DNA from: Pseudodesulfovibrio pelocollis
GTDB lineage: Bacteria; Desulfobacterota; Desulfovibrionia; Desulfovibrionales; Desulfovibrionaceae
Direction: 5' to 3'
NCBI RefSeq assembly: GCF_030282845.1
Contig: NZ_JASTWE010000004.1
Coordinates: 1-64,000, forward strand
DNA: 64,000 nt
This document shows, piece after piece, positions 45,996 to 56,708 of this stretch. Position 1 is the stretch's first letter. Each line of letters begins with the position of its first letter. Below the pieces are notes generated by a model. That model had not been told where the DNA came from. It did no database searches and was given only the letters and a program-made list of their open reading frames with translations. A program made the translations under genes and the position numbers.

Positions 45996-46246
45996 GAACG
46001 CGCCTGTGTCCCCTTGGTGCCGCGACCGGGATGTCGCGGGGCGGAATCGGGCGGGGGGAGCCGTCCGGCCCGATCACGGATGTACCATTATTCCGCGCCG
46101 GAAGAAACCGCAAGCCGCCTGCGCAGGGCATCCCTGAAGGCGGCACGCCGGGCTCATGCCCCGACACACGGGAAACGGAGCGGCATTCCCGATGAATGAC
46201 CGCCCCGCCCGTCCTGTTTTCCGCGGTGTTCGGAAATGTCTGTGCC

Positions 46247-46747
46247 TTAGGAGCGGCGCGGCTCACCGCAGGGGCCGCAGCCCTTGCCGTAGCCCTTGCC
46301 GAAGGCGGGGCAGCCGTCAGGCCCGAAGCCCGGACCGAAACCACGGCCCTTGCGGCCAAAGGGCGCCTCGATGCCGGTCTCCTTGGTCAACTCGTCGTTC
46401 ATGTCGGCGCGCAGCTCGCCCATCTTCTCGCGCAGGGAGCGCAGTTCGGCCACCAGGGCACCGAGCTTCTTCTCGTCGGCCTTGCCGCCGTTGATCATGG
46501 CCTGCATGGTGGCGTGCTTGGTCCACAGGGAGTCGCGGAGCTGCTCCATCTGCGGGCGGTACTTGTCAAAGATGGCCTCCACGGCCGCCTGCTTCTCCGG
46601 GGTGAGCTGGGCGTAGGGATTCTGACCGCTGAAGCCGGGGCCGCCGCAGCCGCCGCGACCATAGCCTGGACCGGCCACGGCCCAGGACGCCAGGGCCAGG
46701 ACAAGGATCGCCGCCAGGGCGGTGGTGGTGATGTTTCTCTTGGTCAT
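46247..46747 (-). CDS. ZraP/Spy-like periplasmic zinc-resistance-associated protein
   Basis: 166 aa. A signal peptide (TTALAAILVLALASWAVAGP, cut near residue 26) is followed by a helical LTxxQ-like core, LTPEKQAAVEAIFDKYRP, and LVAELRSLREKMGELRADMNDE, as in the ZraP/CpxP/Spy chaperone family. Both ends are Gly/Cys-rich (GRGGCGGPG; CGPCGEPRRS) rather than His-rich as in E. coli ZraP. ATG 46747 follows TGGAGGAATC. It probably buffers metal or unfolded proteins in the envelope and feeds back on the adjacent kinase. Confidence 0.82.
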   Translation of the reverse strand: MTKRNITTTALAAILVLALASWAVAGPGYGRGGCGGPGFSGQNPYAQLTPEKQAAVEAIFDKYRPQMEQLRDSLWTKHATMQAMINGGKADEKKLGALVAELRSLREKMGELRADMNDELTKETGIEAPFGRKGRGFGPGFGPDGCPAFGKGYGKGCGPCGEPRRS

Positions 46748-46818
46748 GATGATTCCTCCAAAGAGATGGGGTGTGTTTATCGGGGGAAGCCGGGGTCGGC
46801 CTGCCTGCCCCTCATGTA

Positions 46819-46836
46819 GCACACCGCATGCCAATG
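46819..46836 (-). promoter_or_regulatory. Sigma-54 promoter of the zraP-like gene
   Basis: On the minus strand TTGGCAT-N5-GTGCT: -24 GG at 46832-46831, -12 GC at 46820-46819, spacing 10 bp. Predicted start about 46807, giving a 60-nt leader to the ATG at 46747. Confidence 0.7.
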
Positions 46837-46897
46837 ACGTTTGTTGTTGTATTTCAAACTGATAAAAACTGTCTCCCCAGGTCAACCACGCCAATAG

Positions 46898-46937
46898 TGC
46901 ACCATACTGCACATTCGGCACACTAAAACTTGCACAC
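46898..46937. promoter_or_regulatory. GTGCA-type repeat cluster, probable activator sites for zraP-like gene
   Basis: TGCAC at 46898-46902, 46908-46912 and 46931-46935 plus GGCAC at 46917-46921. The first three are about 10 bp apart. They lie 65-105 bp upstream of the sigma-54 promoter and resemble the TTGTGCAAAA sites at 34.85 kb. Confidence 0.45.
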
Positions 46938-47055
46938 ATCGGCGCCGCCTTCAAGCCCTGGGCGGTCCGTCGGACACATGATCATTTCCTTTCCGCAGGA
47001 GACATGATAGGGGGAGCTTGCCTCGCCTGACCAAGCAGCGAGCCGTGGAGGAACC

Positions 47056-47514
47056 ATGCCCGAGAGACTGCCCTGGCCCGAATATTTCATGCGCATCGCC
47101 CATCTGGTGGCCCAGCGGTCCACCTGCACCCGCCGCGCCGTGGGGGCCATCGCCGTGCGCGGCAAGCGCATCCTGGCCACCGGCTACAACGGCGTGCCCA
47201 CCAACATCGCCCATTGCGAAGAGGTGGGCTGCCTGCGCGACAAGCTGAACATCCCCTCGGGCGAGCGCCATGAGCTGTGCCGGGGCCTGCACGCCGAGCA
47301 GAACGTCATCATCCAGGCCGCCACCCACCACCTGGACCTGACCGGCTGCGACATCTACTGCACCACCAAGCCCTGCATCCTGTGCACCAAGATGCTCATC
47401 AACTGCGAGGTGAAGACCATCTACTTCGCCCAGAGCTATCCCGACGAGCTTTCCGAGCAGATGCTCGACGAAGCCGGAGTCAAGCATGTGTTCATGGAAG
47501 GCGACTTCAGCTAA
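47056..47514 (+). CDS. comEB: Deoxycytidylate deaminase, ComEB-like
   Basis: 152 aa. It deaminates dCMP to dUMP. The zinc site is the histidine in GLHAEQNVI (HAE) and the cysteines in [13 protein letters not shown] (PCxxC). [19 protein letters not shown] and TGYNGVP are standard for dCMP deaminases. The start ATG 47056 follows GTGGAGGAACC. The 3' end overlaps the ribD start by 29 bp. It is divergent from the zraP-like gene, 308 bp away. Confidence 0.92.
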   Translation: MPERLPWPEYFMRIAHLVAQRSTCTRRAVGAIAVRGKRILATGYNGVPTNIAHCEEVGCLRDKLNIPSGERHELCRGLHAEQNVIIQAATHHLDLTGCDIYCTTKPCILCTKMLINCEVKTIYFAQSYPDELSEQMLDEAGVKHVFMEGDFS

Positions 47515-48619
47515 CGCCGCCTTCATGGCCCGGGCCGCGGAACTGGCCCGGCTGGGGCGCGGGGCCGCGGCCCCCAACCCCTGCGTGGGCGCGGTGCTGG
47601 TGCGCGACGAGCGCATCGTGGCCGAGGGCTGGCACATGCGCTACGGCGGCCTGCACGCCGAGCGCGAATGCCTGGTGGACGCCCGCAGCAGGGGAATCGA
47701 CCCGCGCGGGGCCGACATGTACGTCACCCTGGAGCCCTGCAACCACCACGGCAAGACCCCGCCCTGCACCCAGGCCCTCATCGACGCGGGCGTGGCCCGG
47801 GTCGTGGTCGGCACCCGCGACCCCAATCCTGTGGCCGCCGGGGGCGTCGAGCGCCTCGCGGCCGCAGGTATCGAGATCGAGGTGGGCGTGCTCGAAGAGT
47901 TGTGCCGCGACCTCATCGCCGATTTCCTGGTCTGGCAGACCACCCACTCCACCTTCAACATCATCAAGATGGCCGCCACCCTGGACGGCAAGATCGCCTC
48001 GCGCCAGCGCAGGCCCGAGCCCGTGTCCTGCCCGGAATCCTTTGCCCGGGTTCACGAACTGCGCGCCCGGGTGGACGCGGTCATCGTGGGCGGGACCACC
48101 TTCCGGGCCGACGACCCGAGCCTGACCTGCCGCGCCCCGGACCTGCCCGAGGATTTTGTTCAGCCATACGGCGTGGTCATCACCTCGCGCCTGCCAGTCC
48201 ATCCGGACGACCATGTCCTGACCCGGACCCGGCCGGAACGGGCCATCTTCATGACCACCAGGGAGAGCGCCCATGGAGCCGAGGCGGACAGGCTGCGCGG
48301 CCGGGGCACCAGTGTCTGGCCCCTGCCCGGCCCGCCGGGCGGGTTCAACCTCGCGGTGGGATTCGAGCGGCTGCGCTTCGACCTGGGCTGCCACACCACC
48401 CTGTGCGAGGGCGGCGGGCGGCTGGCCCTGCAATGCATCGACCAGGGGCTGGCCGACGAGATCGTCCACTTCGTGGCCCCGCGCATCCTGGGCGACGACT
48501 GCGCGCCCTCGGCCTACGGCGGACGCGGCGAGGTCTCCATGCAAGAGGCCACCAACTTCCGCATCATCGACGCGCGCCCCTCGGGCGACGATGTCATGCT
48601 CACCCTGCGGCCCAGGTAG
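47486..48619 (+). CDS. ribD: Bifunctional riboflavin deaminase/reductase RibD
   Basis: 377 aa. The N-terminal deaminase (about 10-150) has the zinc ligands HAERECLVD and [13 protein letters not shown], and the C-terminal reductase (about 155-377) has [28 protein letters not shown] and [11 protein letters not shown]. It performs the second and third steps of riboflavin synthesis. ATG 47486 has GGAG 6 nt upstream, inside the end of the dCMP deaminase gene, so the overlap is probably real. A later ATG (47525) has no ribosome site. Confidence 0.94.
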   Translation: MCSWKATSANAAFMARAAELARLGRGAAAPNPCVGAVLVRDERIVAEGWHMRYGGLHAERECLVDARSRGIDPRGADMYVTLEPCNHHGKTPPCTQALIDAGVARVVVGTRDPNPVAAGGVERLAAAGIEIEVGVLEELCRDLIADFLVWQTTHSTFNIIKMAATLDGKIASRQRRPEPVSCPESFARVHELRARVDAVIVGGTTFRADDPSLTCRAPDLPEDFVQPYGVVITSRLPVHPDDHVLTRTRPERAIFMTTRESAHGAEADRLRGRGTSVWPLPGPPGGFNLAVGFERLRFDLGCHTTLCEGGGRLALQCIDQGLADEIVHFVAPRILGDDCAPSAYGGRGEVSMQEATNFRIIDARPSGDDVMLTLRPR

Positions 48620-48664
48620 ACAGGCGGGCCGACGATTTACACTGCCCCGCCCGCCTGTTATAAT
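48620..48664 (+). promoter_or_regulatory. Consensus promoter of ribE inside an inverted repeat
   Basis: TTTACA (48636-48641), 17-bp spacer, perfect TATAAT (48659-48664). Predicted start about 48671, ahead of the ribE ATG at 48697. A perfect 10-bp inverted repeat ACAGGCGGGC / GCCCGCCTGT (48620-48629 and 48649-48658) brackets the -35 and abuts the -10. Confidence 0.7.
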
Positions 48665-48696
48665 GGCAGACGACAACGCATCAAGCAGGAGACGCC

Positions 48697-49374
48697 ATGT
48701 TTACGGGACTGATCATGGGCATGGGCCGCGTGGAGGCGGCAGACGCGCGCGGCGCTGAGACCCGGCTGCGCATCCGCGCCCTCTTTCCCCTCGCCGACAT
48801 CGAGGCGGGCGAATCCATCGCGGTCAACGGCACCTGCCTGACCGTGGAGACCTTTGGCGACGGCTGGTTCACGGCCTACGCCAGCCGCGAAACCCTGTCC
48901 GTCACCAGCCTGGGCGGTCTCAAGGTGGGGTCAAAGGCCAACCTGGAGCGGGCCATGGCCATGGGCGACCGCTTCGGCGGGCACATCGTGTCCGGCCATG
49001 TGGACTGCCTGGCCGAGGTGGCAGGGGTGCGCCCGGCCGGGGAGTCGCGCATCTTCCGGCTGACCTTCCCTGCCGACCAGGGGCGCTATGTCATCCCCAA
49101 GGGATCGGTGGCCCTGGACGGCATCAGCCTGACGGTCAACGACTGCGGCCCAGACTGGCTTGAGGTCAACATCATCCCCGAAACCCAGAAGGCCACCACC
49201 ATCGCCGAGTGGACCCCGGGCCGGCGCGTGAACATGGAAACCGACATCATCGGCAAGTATGTGGAGCGCATGGTCGCCCCCTGGACCCACTCGCGGACCG
49301 ACAGCCCGACCGGTGCGTCGGACAGCGGAAAATCCGCCATCACCATGGAATACCTGCGCCAGCACGGCTTCTGA
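48697..49374 (+). CDS. ribE: Riboflavin synthase, alpha chain
   Basis: 225 aa, slightly longer than usual (about 210). It dismutates two lumazines to riboflavin. MFTGLIMGMGRVEA is the invariant start of the N-barrel. SIAVNGTCLTVE and GGHIVSGHVDC end it, and the second barrel has GSVALDGISLTVN and NIIPETQKATT. The extra C-terminal ~15 residues (RTDSPTGASDSGKSA) are not conserved. CAGGAGACGCC precedes the ATG. It has its own promoter. Confidence 0.94.
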   Translation: MFTGLIMGMGRVEAADARGAETRLRIRALFPLADIEAGESIAVNGTCLTVETFGDGWFTAYASRETLSVTSLGGLKVGSKANLERAMAMGDRFGGHIVSGHVDCLAEVAGVRPAGESRIFRLTFPADQGRYVIPKGSVALDGISLTVNDCGPDWLEVNIIPETQKATTIAEWTPGRRVNMETDIIGKYVERMVAPWTHSRTDSPTGASDSGKSAITMEYLRQHGF

Positions 49375-49545
49375 GCACCGCGCCGCCAACCCCCTGCCGC
49401 CTTTTCCCTTTTTTCTCCCCCTGACCCTAAAGCCCGTGGAGCCGCGAGCCGATACGGCTAGATGAAAGGCCGTATATCCGGCCATTCGACAATTCAGGGC
49501 CCCACGGCCCATCAGCCCCGCATGGACGCGGGAAGGGAGCGGGAC

Positions 49546-50301
49546 ATGGCCAGGGACGGCGACATCCTCTTTTCGATCATCACGCCCACAGCGGGCAACC
49601 GGCCCAGGGCGCTGCGCAAGGCCGTGGAATCAGTGGAACGGGCCGCCCGCTTCGCCGGACTGGAAACGGGACAGGTGGAAATGCTTATCGGCTTTGACGG
49701 AGTCCGGGGCGAATGCCCGGCCTCGGCCTATGCCGTGCACGGGTTCAACCTGCCCGCCGACCGCAACGGCGGCAACGGCATCCGCGCCCTGCTCACCAAC
49801 CTGGCCCAGGGCGACAAGCTCATCTACCTCGACGACGACAACGTCCTCAAGCCCCTGGCCCTGCGCCTGTACATGAAACACTTCAACACCGAGCTGATCA
49901 TCGGCCGCATCGACACCCAGCTGACCCTTGACGCGCCACAGCTGCCCCGGCCAGGAGGCGACGTGGTCCGTCCGGGCAACGTGGACCCCCTGTGCGTCTG
50001 CGTCTCGCGCAGGCTGGTCACGGCCCGCTGCGGCGGCTGGCGCTATCGCGACCGCCACGACGCGGACTTCATGAACATCCTGGACTGGCACGTCAACGCC
50101 CACAGCGAGACCGTGGTCGAGGATGTGGTGGGCATGTTCGACGCCGGGCGCAGCCTCGACGCCTCGGCCCTGTCGCCCCGACAGGCCGCCCTGCTCGACA
50201 GGCTGGCCGGGGCGCGGGATTGTCCGGCAAGCCTGCCCGACACCCTCTGCCGCCTGACCGGGAATCAGCCTCGCCCCGCCACCAGCGCCACCCGGGCCTG
50301 A
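49546..50301 (+). CDS. Glycosyltransferase family 2-like protein
   Basis: About 251 aa, GT-A fold by motif: ILFSIITPTAGNRPRALRKA at the N-terminus and IYLDDDNVLKP (DxD metal/nucleotide-sugar site). The acceptor half has LCVCVSRRLV, RHDADFMNIL and ETVVEDVVGMFD. No transmembrane helix is seen, so it is cytoplasmic. Substrate unknown. ATG 49546 follows GGAAGGGAGC by 7 nt; an earlier in-frame start (49462) lies in a 7-bp hairpin. It interrupts the riboflavin genes and is probably unrelated to them. An 8-bp hairpin (50291-50310) overlaps its stop. Confidence 0.65.
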   Translation: MARDGDILFSIITPTAGNRPRALRKAVESVERAARFAGLETGQVEMLIGFDGVRGECPASAYAVHGFNLPADRNGGNGIRALLTNLAQGDKLIYLDDDNVLKPLALRLYMKHFNTELIIGRIDTQLTLDAPQLPRPGGDVVRPGNVDPLCVCVSRRLVTARCGGWRYRDRHDADFMNILDWHVNAHSETVVEDVVGMFDAGRSLDASALSPRQAALLDRLAGARDCPASLPDTLCRLTGNQPRPATSATRA

Positions 50302-50458
50302 CGGCCCGGGGCGGCCCCCCGGCTCCCACCGCATCGGCAAACCGCCTCATAGCCCTGATTTTTCATTAGAAATTTTCCCCTTCCCCAGCGGTGTCATTTG
50401 CGGTAAGTAGTGTGGTTCCGCGAGGCCGGGCGCGCCGGAAAATGAACAACGAGGTACT

Positions 50459-51685
<1,227 letters not shown>

Positions 51686-51744
51686 CTATAGTAGGGCTGA
51701 CCATATTTCATCTTAACTGACCGTTGAAATGAGTCATAATATGG

Positions 51745-51865
51745 AGGCTGTTCAAAAATGGTGAGATGCTAGGCGCGAAAAAAGTTCAAGGCCGAAGCGT
51801 ACTCCATGTACGCGAGGGTTTGAACTTTTGAAGCAACGACGCAGATCGCCGTTTTTCAACAGTCT
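51745..51865. repeat. 121-bp palindromic dispersed repeat, copy 2
   Basis: It shares the outer AGGCTGTTCAAAAATG end, the AAAAAAGTTCAAG core, the CGTAC-TCCAT-GTACG centre and the TTTTTCAACAG end with the copy at 41813-41934, with scattered differences. It lies between ribBA and ribH, 19 bp upstream of the ribH start, so it is probably transcribed and folds as a long hairpin. Confidence 0.85.
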
Positions 51866-51883
51866 CACACGGGAGATTCCATC

Positions 51884-52351
51884 ATGCCCCTGAAGACCAT
51901 CGAAGGACAGCTCAACGCCCAGGGCCTCAAGGTGGCCATCGTGGCCGCGCGCTTCAACGACTTCATCGTGGACCGGCTCATCTCCGGCGCGGTCGATTAT
52001 CTGGTGCGCCACGGCGGCAGCGAGGAAAACCTGACCCTGGTGCGGCTGCCCGGCGCCTTTGAGCTGCCCCTGGCCGCCCAGAAACTGGCCCGCTCCGGCA
52101 ACTACCACGGCGTGGTGGTGCTCGGCGCGGTCATCCGCGGGGCCACCCCCCACTTCGACTACGTCTGCAACGAGTGCGCCAAGGGCGTGGCCCAGGCCAG
52201 CATGGAGACCGGCGTGCCCATGGGCTTTGGCCTGCTCACCTGCGATTCGCTGGATCAGGCCATCGAGCGGGCCGGGAGCAAGGCGGGCAACAAGGGTGTC
52301 GAGGCCGCCTCGGCCATGCTCGAGACCATCCGGGTCCTGGAACAGCTCTAG
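51884..52351 (+). CDS. ribH: 6,7-Dimethyl-8-ribityllumazine synthase
   Basis: 155 aa. It condenses DHBP with the RibD product to lumazine. [34 protein letters not shown] and [15 protein letters not shown] (with the catalytic histidine region) are diagnostic. [17 protein letters not shown]-type [17 protein letters not shown] follows. The start ATG 51884 follows CGGGAGATTCC. It is 3 bp upstream of nusB, a common ribH-nusB pairing. Confidence 0.95.
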   Translation: MPLKTIEGQLNAQGLKVAIVAARFNDFIVDRLISGAVDYLVRHGGSEENLTLVRLPGAFELPLAAQKLARSGNYHGVVVLGAVIRGATPHFDYVCNECAKGVAQASMETGVPMGFGLLTCDSLDQAIERAGSKAGNKGVEAASAMLETIRVLEQL

Positions 52352-52354
52352 CCC

Positions 52355-52828
52355 ATGCACGGCAAGAAAAAGGGCAACAGGCCCGGCGTGCGCAGGGTCG
52401 GACGGACCCTGGCCTTTCAGGTGCTTTACGGCGTCCACTTCGACGACCCAAAGAACCCGGTGGACATCACGACCGCCTTTGACCGCAACCCCATGGTCGA
52501 GGAGCAGGAGTCCGATACCGCGCGCGAGTTCGCGCGCAGCCTCGTCATGGGCGTGGAGGCCAACCGCGCCCGCATCGACGCGGTCATCGGCGAGCACTCC
52601 CAGCACTGGAAGTTCGACCGCATCGCGGTCATCGAGCTGTCCATCCTGCGCCTCTCCCTCTACGAGATGCTGTTCACCGACATCCCGGTCAAGGCCGCCA
52701 TCAACGAGGCCATCGAACTCTCCAAGCTCTTCGGCGACGAGAAATCGCGCGGGTTCGTCAACGGCATCCTCGACGGCGCGGCCCGCAGCGAGATGAAGGG
52801 ACCGGCCCAAGACACGGGCAAAGAATAA
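52355..52828 (+). CDS. nusB: Transcription antitermination factor NusB
   Basis: 157 aa, all-helical RNA-binding protein of the rRNA antitermination complex. [13 protein letters not shown] near the N-terminus, [19 protein letters not shown] and [20 protein letters not shown] are conserved. [11 protein letters not shown] is the usual end. The basic N-terminus ([14 protein letters not shown]) suits RNA contact. It starts 3 bp after ribH and precedes leuS by 20 bp. Confidence 0.93.
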   Translation: MHGKKKGNRPGVRRVGRTLAFQVLYGVHFDDPKNPVDITTAFDRNPMVEEQESDTAREFARSLVMGVEANRARIDAVIGEHSQHWKFDRIAVIELSILRLSLYEMLFTDIPVKAAINEAIELSKLFGDEKSRGFVNGILDGAARSEMKGPAQDTGKE

Positions 52829-52848
52829 TTCCACAAGGAAAGACGATC

Positions 52849-55350
52849 ATGGCCTTAGGCAAATACGATCCCCAGGCGATCGAGCGCAAGTGGCAGCGCA
52901 TCTGGCAGGAATCCGGCTGTTTCGAGGTGGAGGTCGATCCGGCCAGGCCCAAGTACTATGTGCTTGAGATGTTCCCCTACCCCTCGGGCAAGATCCACAT
53001 GGGCCACGTGCGCAACTACTCCATCGGCGATGTGGTGGCCCGGTTCAAGTCCATGCAGGGCTTCAACGTGCTCCACCCCATGGGCTGGGACGCCTTCGGC
53101 CTGCCCGCCGAAAACGCGGCCATCAAGAACAACACCCACCCCGCCACATGGACCTATCGGAACATCGCCGAAATGCGCGAGCAGCTCCAGCGGCTCGGCT
53201 ACTCCTACGACTGGCGGCGCGAGATCGCGTCCTGCCGCCCGGAATACTACAAGTGGGAGCAGAAATTCTTCCTGAAATTTCTCGAAAAGGGGCTGGCCTA
53301 CCGCAGGCACTCGCCCCAGAACTGGTGCCCGGACTGCAACACCGTGCTCGCCAACGAGCAGGTGGAGGATGGACGCTGCTGGCGGTGCGACTCCGAGGTG
53401 GAGCAGAAGGACATGGAGCAGTGGTTCCTGCGCATTACCGACTACGCGGACGAACTGCTGGCCGACCTGGACAGCCTCGAAGGCGGCTGGCCCGAGCGCG
53501 TGCTGACCATGCAGCGCAACTGGATCGGCCGCAGCTACGGCGCGGAGCTGACCTTCCGGGTCAAGGACACGGACCAGACCATCCCGGTCTTCACCACCCG
53601 GCCCGACACCCTGTTCGGGGCCACCTTCATGTCCCTGGCCGCCGAGCATCCCCTGGTGGACGTCCTGACCGCCGACGCCCCAAACAAGGGCGAAATCGAC
53701 GCCTTTGTGGCCAGCATCCGCAACATGGACCGCATCAAGCGCGGCGCGGACGACCTGGAGAAGGAAGGCATCTTCACCGGCAAATACTGCGTCAACCCGG
53801 TCACCGGCGCGCTCATGCCCATCTATGTGGCCAATTTCGTGCTCATGGGCTACGGCACGGGCGCGGTCATGGCTGTCCCGGCCCACGACCAGCGCGATTT
53901 CGAGTTCGCCCGCAAGTACGGCCTGCCCCTCAAGGCGGTCATCAACCCGGCCGGTCTGCACGCCCGTGGCGAGGTGCTGGCCGAGGCGGACCTGACCGAG
54001 GCCTACACCGACCCCGGCTTCCTGGTGAACTCCGGCGAGTTCGACGGCATGGACAACGAATCGGCCAAAAAGGCCATCGTCGAGCACCTGGACGCCTCCG
54101 GCCTGGGCAAGATGGCCGTCAACTACCGGCTGCGCGATTGGAATGTCTCGCGCCAGCGGTTCTGGGGCGCGCCCATCCCGGTCATCTACTGCGACGCCTG
54201 CGGCGTGGTGCCCGTGCCCGAGGACCAGCTGCCCATCCTCCTGCCCGAGGACGCCCAGGTCAGGAGCGACGGCAAGTCGCCCCTGCCGGACATGGAGTCA
54301 TTCGTCAACTGCGACTGTCCGACATGTGGCAAGCCCGCCCGGCGCGAGACCGATACCTTTGACACCTTTTTCGAGTCCTCCTGGTACTACCTGCGGTACT
54401 GCGACCCGCGCAACGAGGACACCCCCTTCAGCCAGGAGGCCACCGGCTACTGGATGAACGTGGACCAGTACATCGGCGGCATCGAGCACGCCATCCTGCA
54501 CCTGCTCTATTCCCGCTTCTTCACCAAGGCCCTGCGCGACTTCGGCTTCGTCCAGGCCAGCGAGCCCTTCGCCAACCTGCTCACCCAGGGCATGGTGCTC
54601 AAGGATGGCGGCAAGATGTCGAAATCCAAGGGCAATGTAGTGGACCCCAACTCCATGATCGAGCGCTACGGCGCTGACGCCACCCGGCTGTTCATCCTCT
54701 TTGCCTCGCCCCCGATCAAGGAACTGGAGTGGTCGGACCAGGGCATCGAGGGCGCGTTCCGCTTCCTGAGCCGTCTGTGGCGGCTGGTGGAGGAGCTTGA
54801 GGACCGGCTCGACGCCGCCACCCCCACCTCCCACGCTGCGCCGCAGTCCGACGCCGCCCGTCAGCTGCGCTTCAAGGAGCACGACACCGTGCGCCGCGTC
54901 ACCCGCGACATCGAGAACGAGTTCCAGTTCAACACGGCCATCGCCGCAGTCATGGAGCTGGTCAACGAGATGTATGCCCTCAAGGACGAACTGGCCGACA
55001 GCGAACCGGCCGCGCTTTCCTCGGCCATTGCCACGGCCGTGACCCTGCTCTCGCCCGTGGCCCCGCACCTGTGCGAGGAGCTGTGGCGCATCATGGGCCA
55101 CGCCGAGCCCCTGGCCACCCGCCCCTGGCCGACCTTTGACGAGGCCGCCCTGATCAAGGACCAGGTGACCATGGTGGTCCAGGTCAACGGCAAGGTACGC
55201 GGCAAGTTCGAGGCCCCGAGCGACGCCCCGGCCGCCGAGGTGGAAAAGATCGCCCTCGAACTCGAAAACGTGGCCAAATTCCTCGAAAGCGCCACGGTGC
55301 GCAAGGTCATCGTCATCCCCAACAAGCTCGTCAACATCGTGGCCAACTAG
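52849..55350 (+). CDS. leuS: Leucyl-tRNA synthetase
   Basis: 833 aa, class I synthetase. The HIGH-type motif is [17 protein letters not shown] and the KMSKS motif is [16 protein letters not shown]. The CP1 editing domain has [13 protein letters not shown] and [18 protein letters not shown] zinc-like CPDC / CWRC pair lies in the insertion near 158-185. [13 protein letters not shown] and the C-terminal [13 protein letters not shown] are typical. It starts after AAGGAAAGACGATC. A strong terminator follows. Confidence 0.96.
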   Translation: MALGKYDPQAIERKWQRIWQESGCFEVEVDPARPKYYVLEMFPYPSGKIHMGHVRNYSIGDVVARFKSMQGFNVLHPMGWDAFGLPAENAAIKNNTHPATWTYRNIAEMREQLQRLGYSYDWRREIASCRPEYYKWEQKFFLKFLEKGLAYRRHSPQNWCPDCNTVLANEQVEDGRCWRCDSEVEQKDMEQWFLRITDYADELLADLDSLEGGWPERVLTMQRNWIGRSYGAELTFRVKDTDQTIPVFTTRPDTLFGATFMSLAAEHPLVDVLTADAPNKGEIDAFVASIRNMDRIKRGADDLEKEGIFTGKYCVNPVTGALMPIYVANFVLMGYGTGAVMAVPAHDQRDFEFARKYGLPLKAVINPAGLHARGEVLAEADLTEAYTDPGFLVNSGEFDGMDNESAKKAIVEHLDASGLGKMAVNYRLRDWNVSRQRFWGAPIPVIYCDACGVVPVPEDQLPILLPEDAQVRSDGKSPLPDMESFVNCDCPTCGKPARRETDTFDTFFESSWYYLRYCDPRNEDTPFSQEATGYWMNVDQYIGGIEHAILHLLYSRFFTKALRDFGFVQASEPFANLLTQGMVLKDGGKMSKSKGNVVDPNSMIERYGADATRLFILFASPPIKELEWSDQGIEGAFRFLSRLWRLVEELEDRLDAATPTSHAAPQSDAARQLRFKEHDTVRRVTRDIENEFQFNTAIAAVMELVNEMYALKDELADSEPAALSSAIATAVTLLSPVAPHLCEELWRIMGHAEPLATRPWPTFDEAALIKDQVTMVVQVNGKVRGKFEAPSDAPAAEVEKIALELENVAKFLESATVRKVIVIPNKLVNIVAN

Positions 55351-55377
55351 GCCGCGCCACTCCTATCAGGTAGCAAG

Positions 55378-55413
55378 GCCGGGCGGATCGTGAGATCCGC
55401 CCGGCTGTTTTTT
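55378..55413 (+). terminator. Rho-independent terminator of leuS
   Basis: Perfect 12-bp stem GCCGGGCGGATC / GATCCGCCCGGC with a GTGA loop, followed by TGTTTTTT, 28 bp after the stop. Confidence 0.92.
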
Positions 55414-55453
55414 GCCTTGTGGTGAAGAATGTCCCATAAATTGGCATAAGGAG

Positions 55454-55480
55454 TTGCAACCGATGACACTGTAGTATAAC
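55454..55480 (+). promoter_or_regulatory. Candidate promoter of the HsdR-N-like gene
   Basis: TTGCAA (55454-55459), a 15-bp spacer and TATAAC (55475-55480). The -10 is good; the spacing is short. Confidence 0.35.
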
Positions 55481-55511
55481 AGGTTTTCAATAACCAGCAA
55501 AGAGGTGACAT

Positions 55512-56576
55512 ATGGATTTCGCCGAACGCCTCCACTCCTTGGCCGCCCGCATCCAAGAGCATTCGCATATGCTTTCCAATGAAGAGATGACCAAAAATGC
55601 CTTGGTGCTCCCCTTTCTACAGACCTTGGGTTACGACCCTTTCAATCCTCAAGAGGTTTTCCCCGAATACACTGCGGACATTGGCGTGAAGAAGGGGGAA
55701 AAGGTGGATTTCGCCGTCATGAAAAATGGCGACCCCATCATGCTGATTGAGTGCAAGTCGTGCAAATCGGATTTAAAAAAGGTCAACCCAACGCAATTAT
55801 TGCGTTATTATCAAGTCACCCCCACTGCCAGAATCGGCATTCTCACCAACGGAGTCCAATACCAGTTTTTCACGGACCTCGACCGTGCCAACATTATGGA
55901 CGACAAGCCCTACATGGTTTTTGACTTCAGTTCCCCCGAAGAGAGCTTGGTTACTGAACTTAAAAAACTGACAAAGTCCCAGTTTGACGTAGAAAAAACT
56001 CTCTCGGCCGCGAGCGAGCTCAAGTACACACGGGCCATAAAGCGTCTTTTCGCCGAGGAAATGCAGTCACCTTCTGATGAATTTGTTCGCATTTTCGCGT
56101 GCAAGGTTTACTCTGGGAAACTTATGCCCGCTGTGCGTCAAAAGTTTGCAGAACTGGTCAAGAAAGCCATTGGCATATACATCAACGATGTAATCAATGA
56201 TCGTTTGAAGCATGCCATGATCACACAACCCGACGAGGACATCGAAGAAGTCGCTAACGTCGATGCACCAGATGAAAAATCGGAAATCATCACCACCGAG
56301 GATGAACTTGAGGCCTTTTACATCGTGAAGTCAATCTTGCGCGAAGTTGTTTCGCCTGACCGCGTGGTAATGCGGGACACAAAAAGCTATTGTGGAGTGC
56401 TACTGGATGACAACAACAGAAAACCCCTCTGCCGATTTCATTTCAACACATCGCAGTACTACCTTGGCCTGGTTGCCAATTCCGATAAAGATATGGAAAA
56501 ATTTCCCATTAATGACCTCAACGATATATACACCTATGCGGATCGTCTGAAATCAACCCCTTCCTTCTACGAATAG
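55512..56576 (+). CDS. Orphan HsdR N-terminal-like PD-(D/E)xK protein
   Basis: 354 aa. It resembles the N-terminal nuclease domain of type I restriction R subunits, found here without helicase, hsdM or hsdS. The nuclease core is about 40-130: YDPFNPQEVFPEYTAD, D66 in GEKVDFAVM, E80 and K82 in LIECKSCK, and TQLLRYYQVT (QxxxY). The C-terminal half (about 260-354) has ELEAFYIVKSILREVV and a beta-rich tail. The gene is visibly richer in AT and in AAA/TTT codons than its neighbours, suggesting horizontal acquisition. AGAGGTG precedes ATG 55512. Biological role unknown. Confidence 0.75.
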   Translation: MDFAERLHSLAARIQEHSHMLSNEEMTKNALVLPFLQTLGYDPFNPQEVFPEYTADIGVKKGEKVDFAVMKNGDPIMLIECKSCKSDLKKVNPTQLLRYYQVTPTARIGILTNGVQYQFFTDLDRANIMDDKPYMVFDFSSPEESLVTELKKLTKSQFDVEKTLSAASELKYTRAIKRLFAEEMQSPSDEFVRIFACKVYSGKLMPAVRQKFAELVKKAIGIYINDVINDRLKHAMITQPDEDIEEVANVDAPDEKSEIITTEDELEAFYIVKSILREVVSPDRVVMRDTKSYCGVLLDDNNRKPLCRFHFNTSQYYLGLVANSDKDMEKFPINDLNDIYTYADRLKSTPSFYE

Positions 56577-56708
56577 GCGACGAACGAACCCGGAAGCCTT
56601 ATCCGATGATGGTCAAAGATTCGAGCCTCCTCCTGCCCCGCAAGTGGACTCTTGCGCCGTTTCCCAGTAGTATCCGTCGTCATGACATCGAACCGCCGGG
56701 AGACTGCC

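Noticed and set aside
55441-55459. Sigma-54-like TTGGCA...TTGCA before the HsdR-N-like gene
   Set aside because: The GG and GC are 11 bp apart instead of 10, which abolishes sigma-54 recognition.
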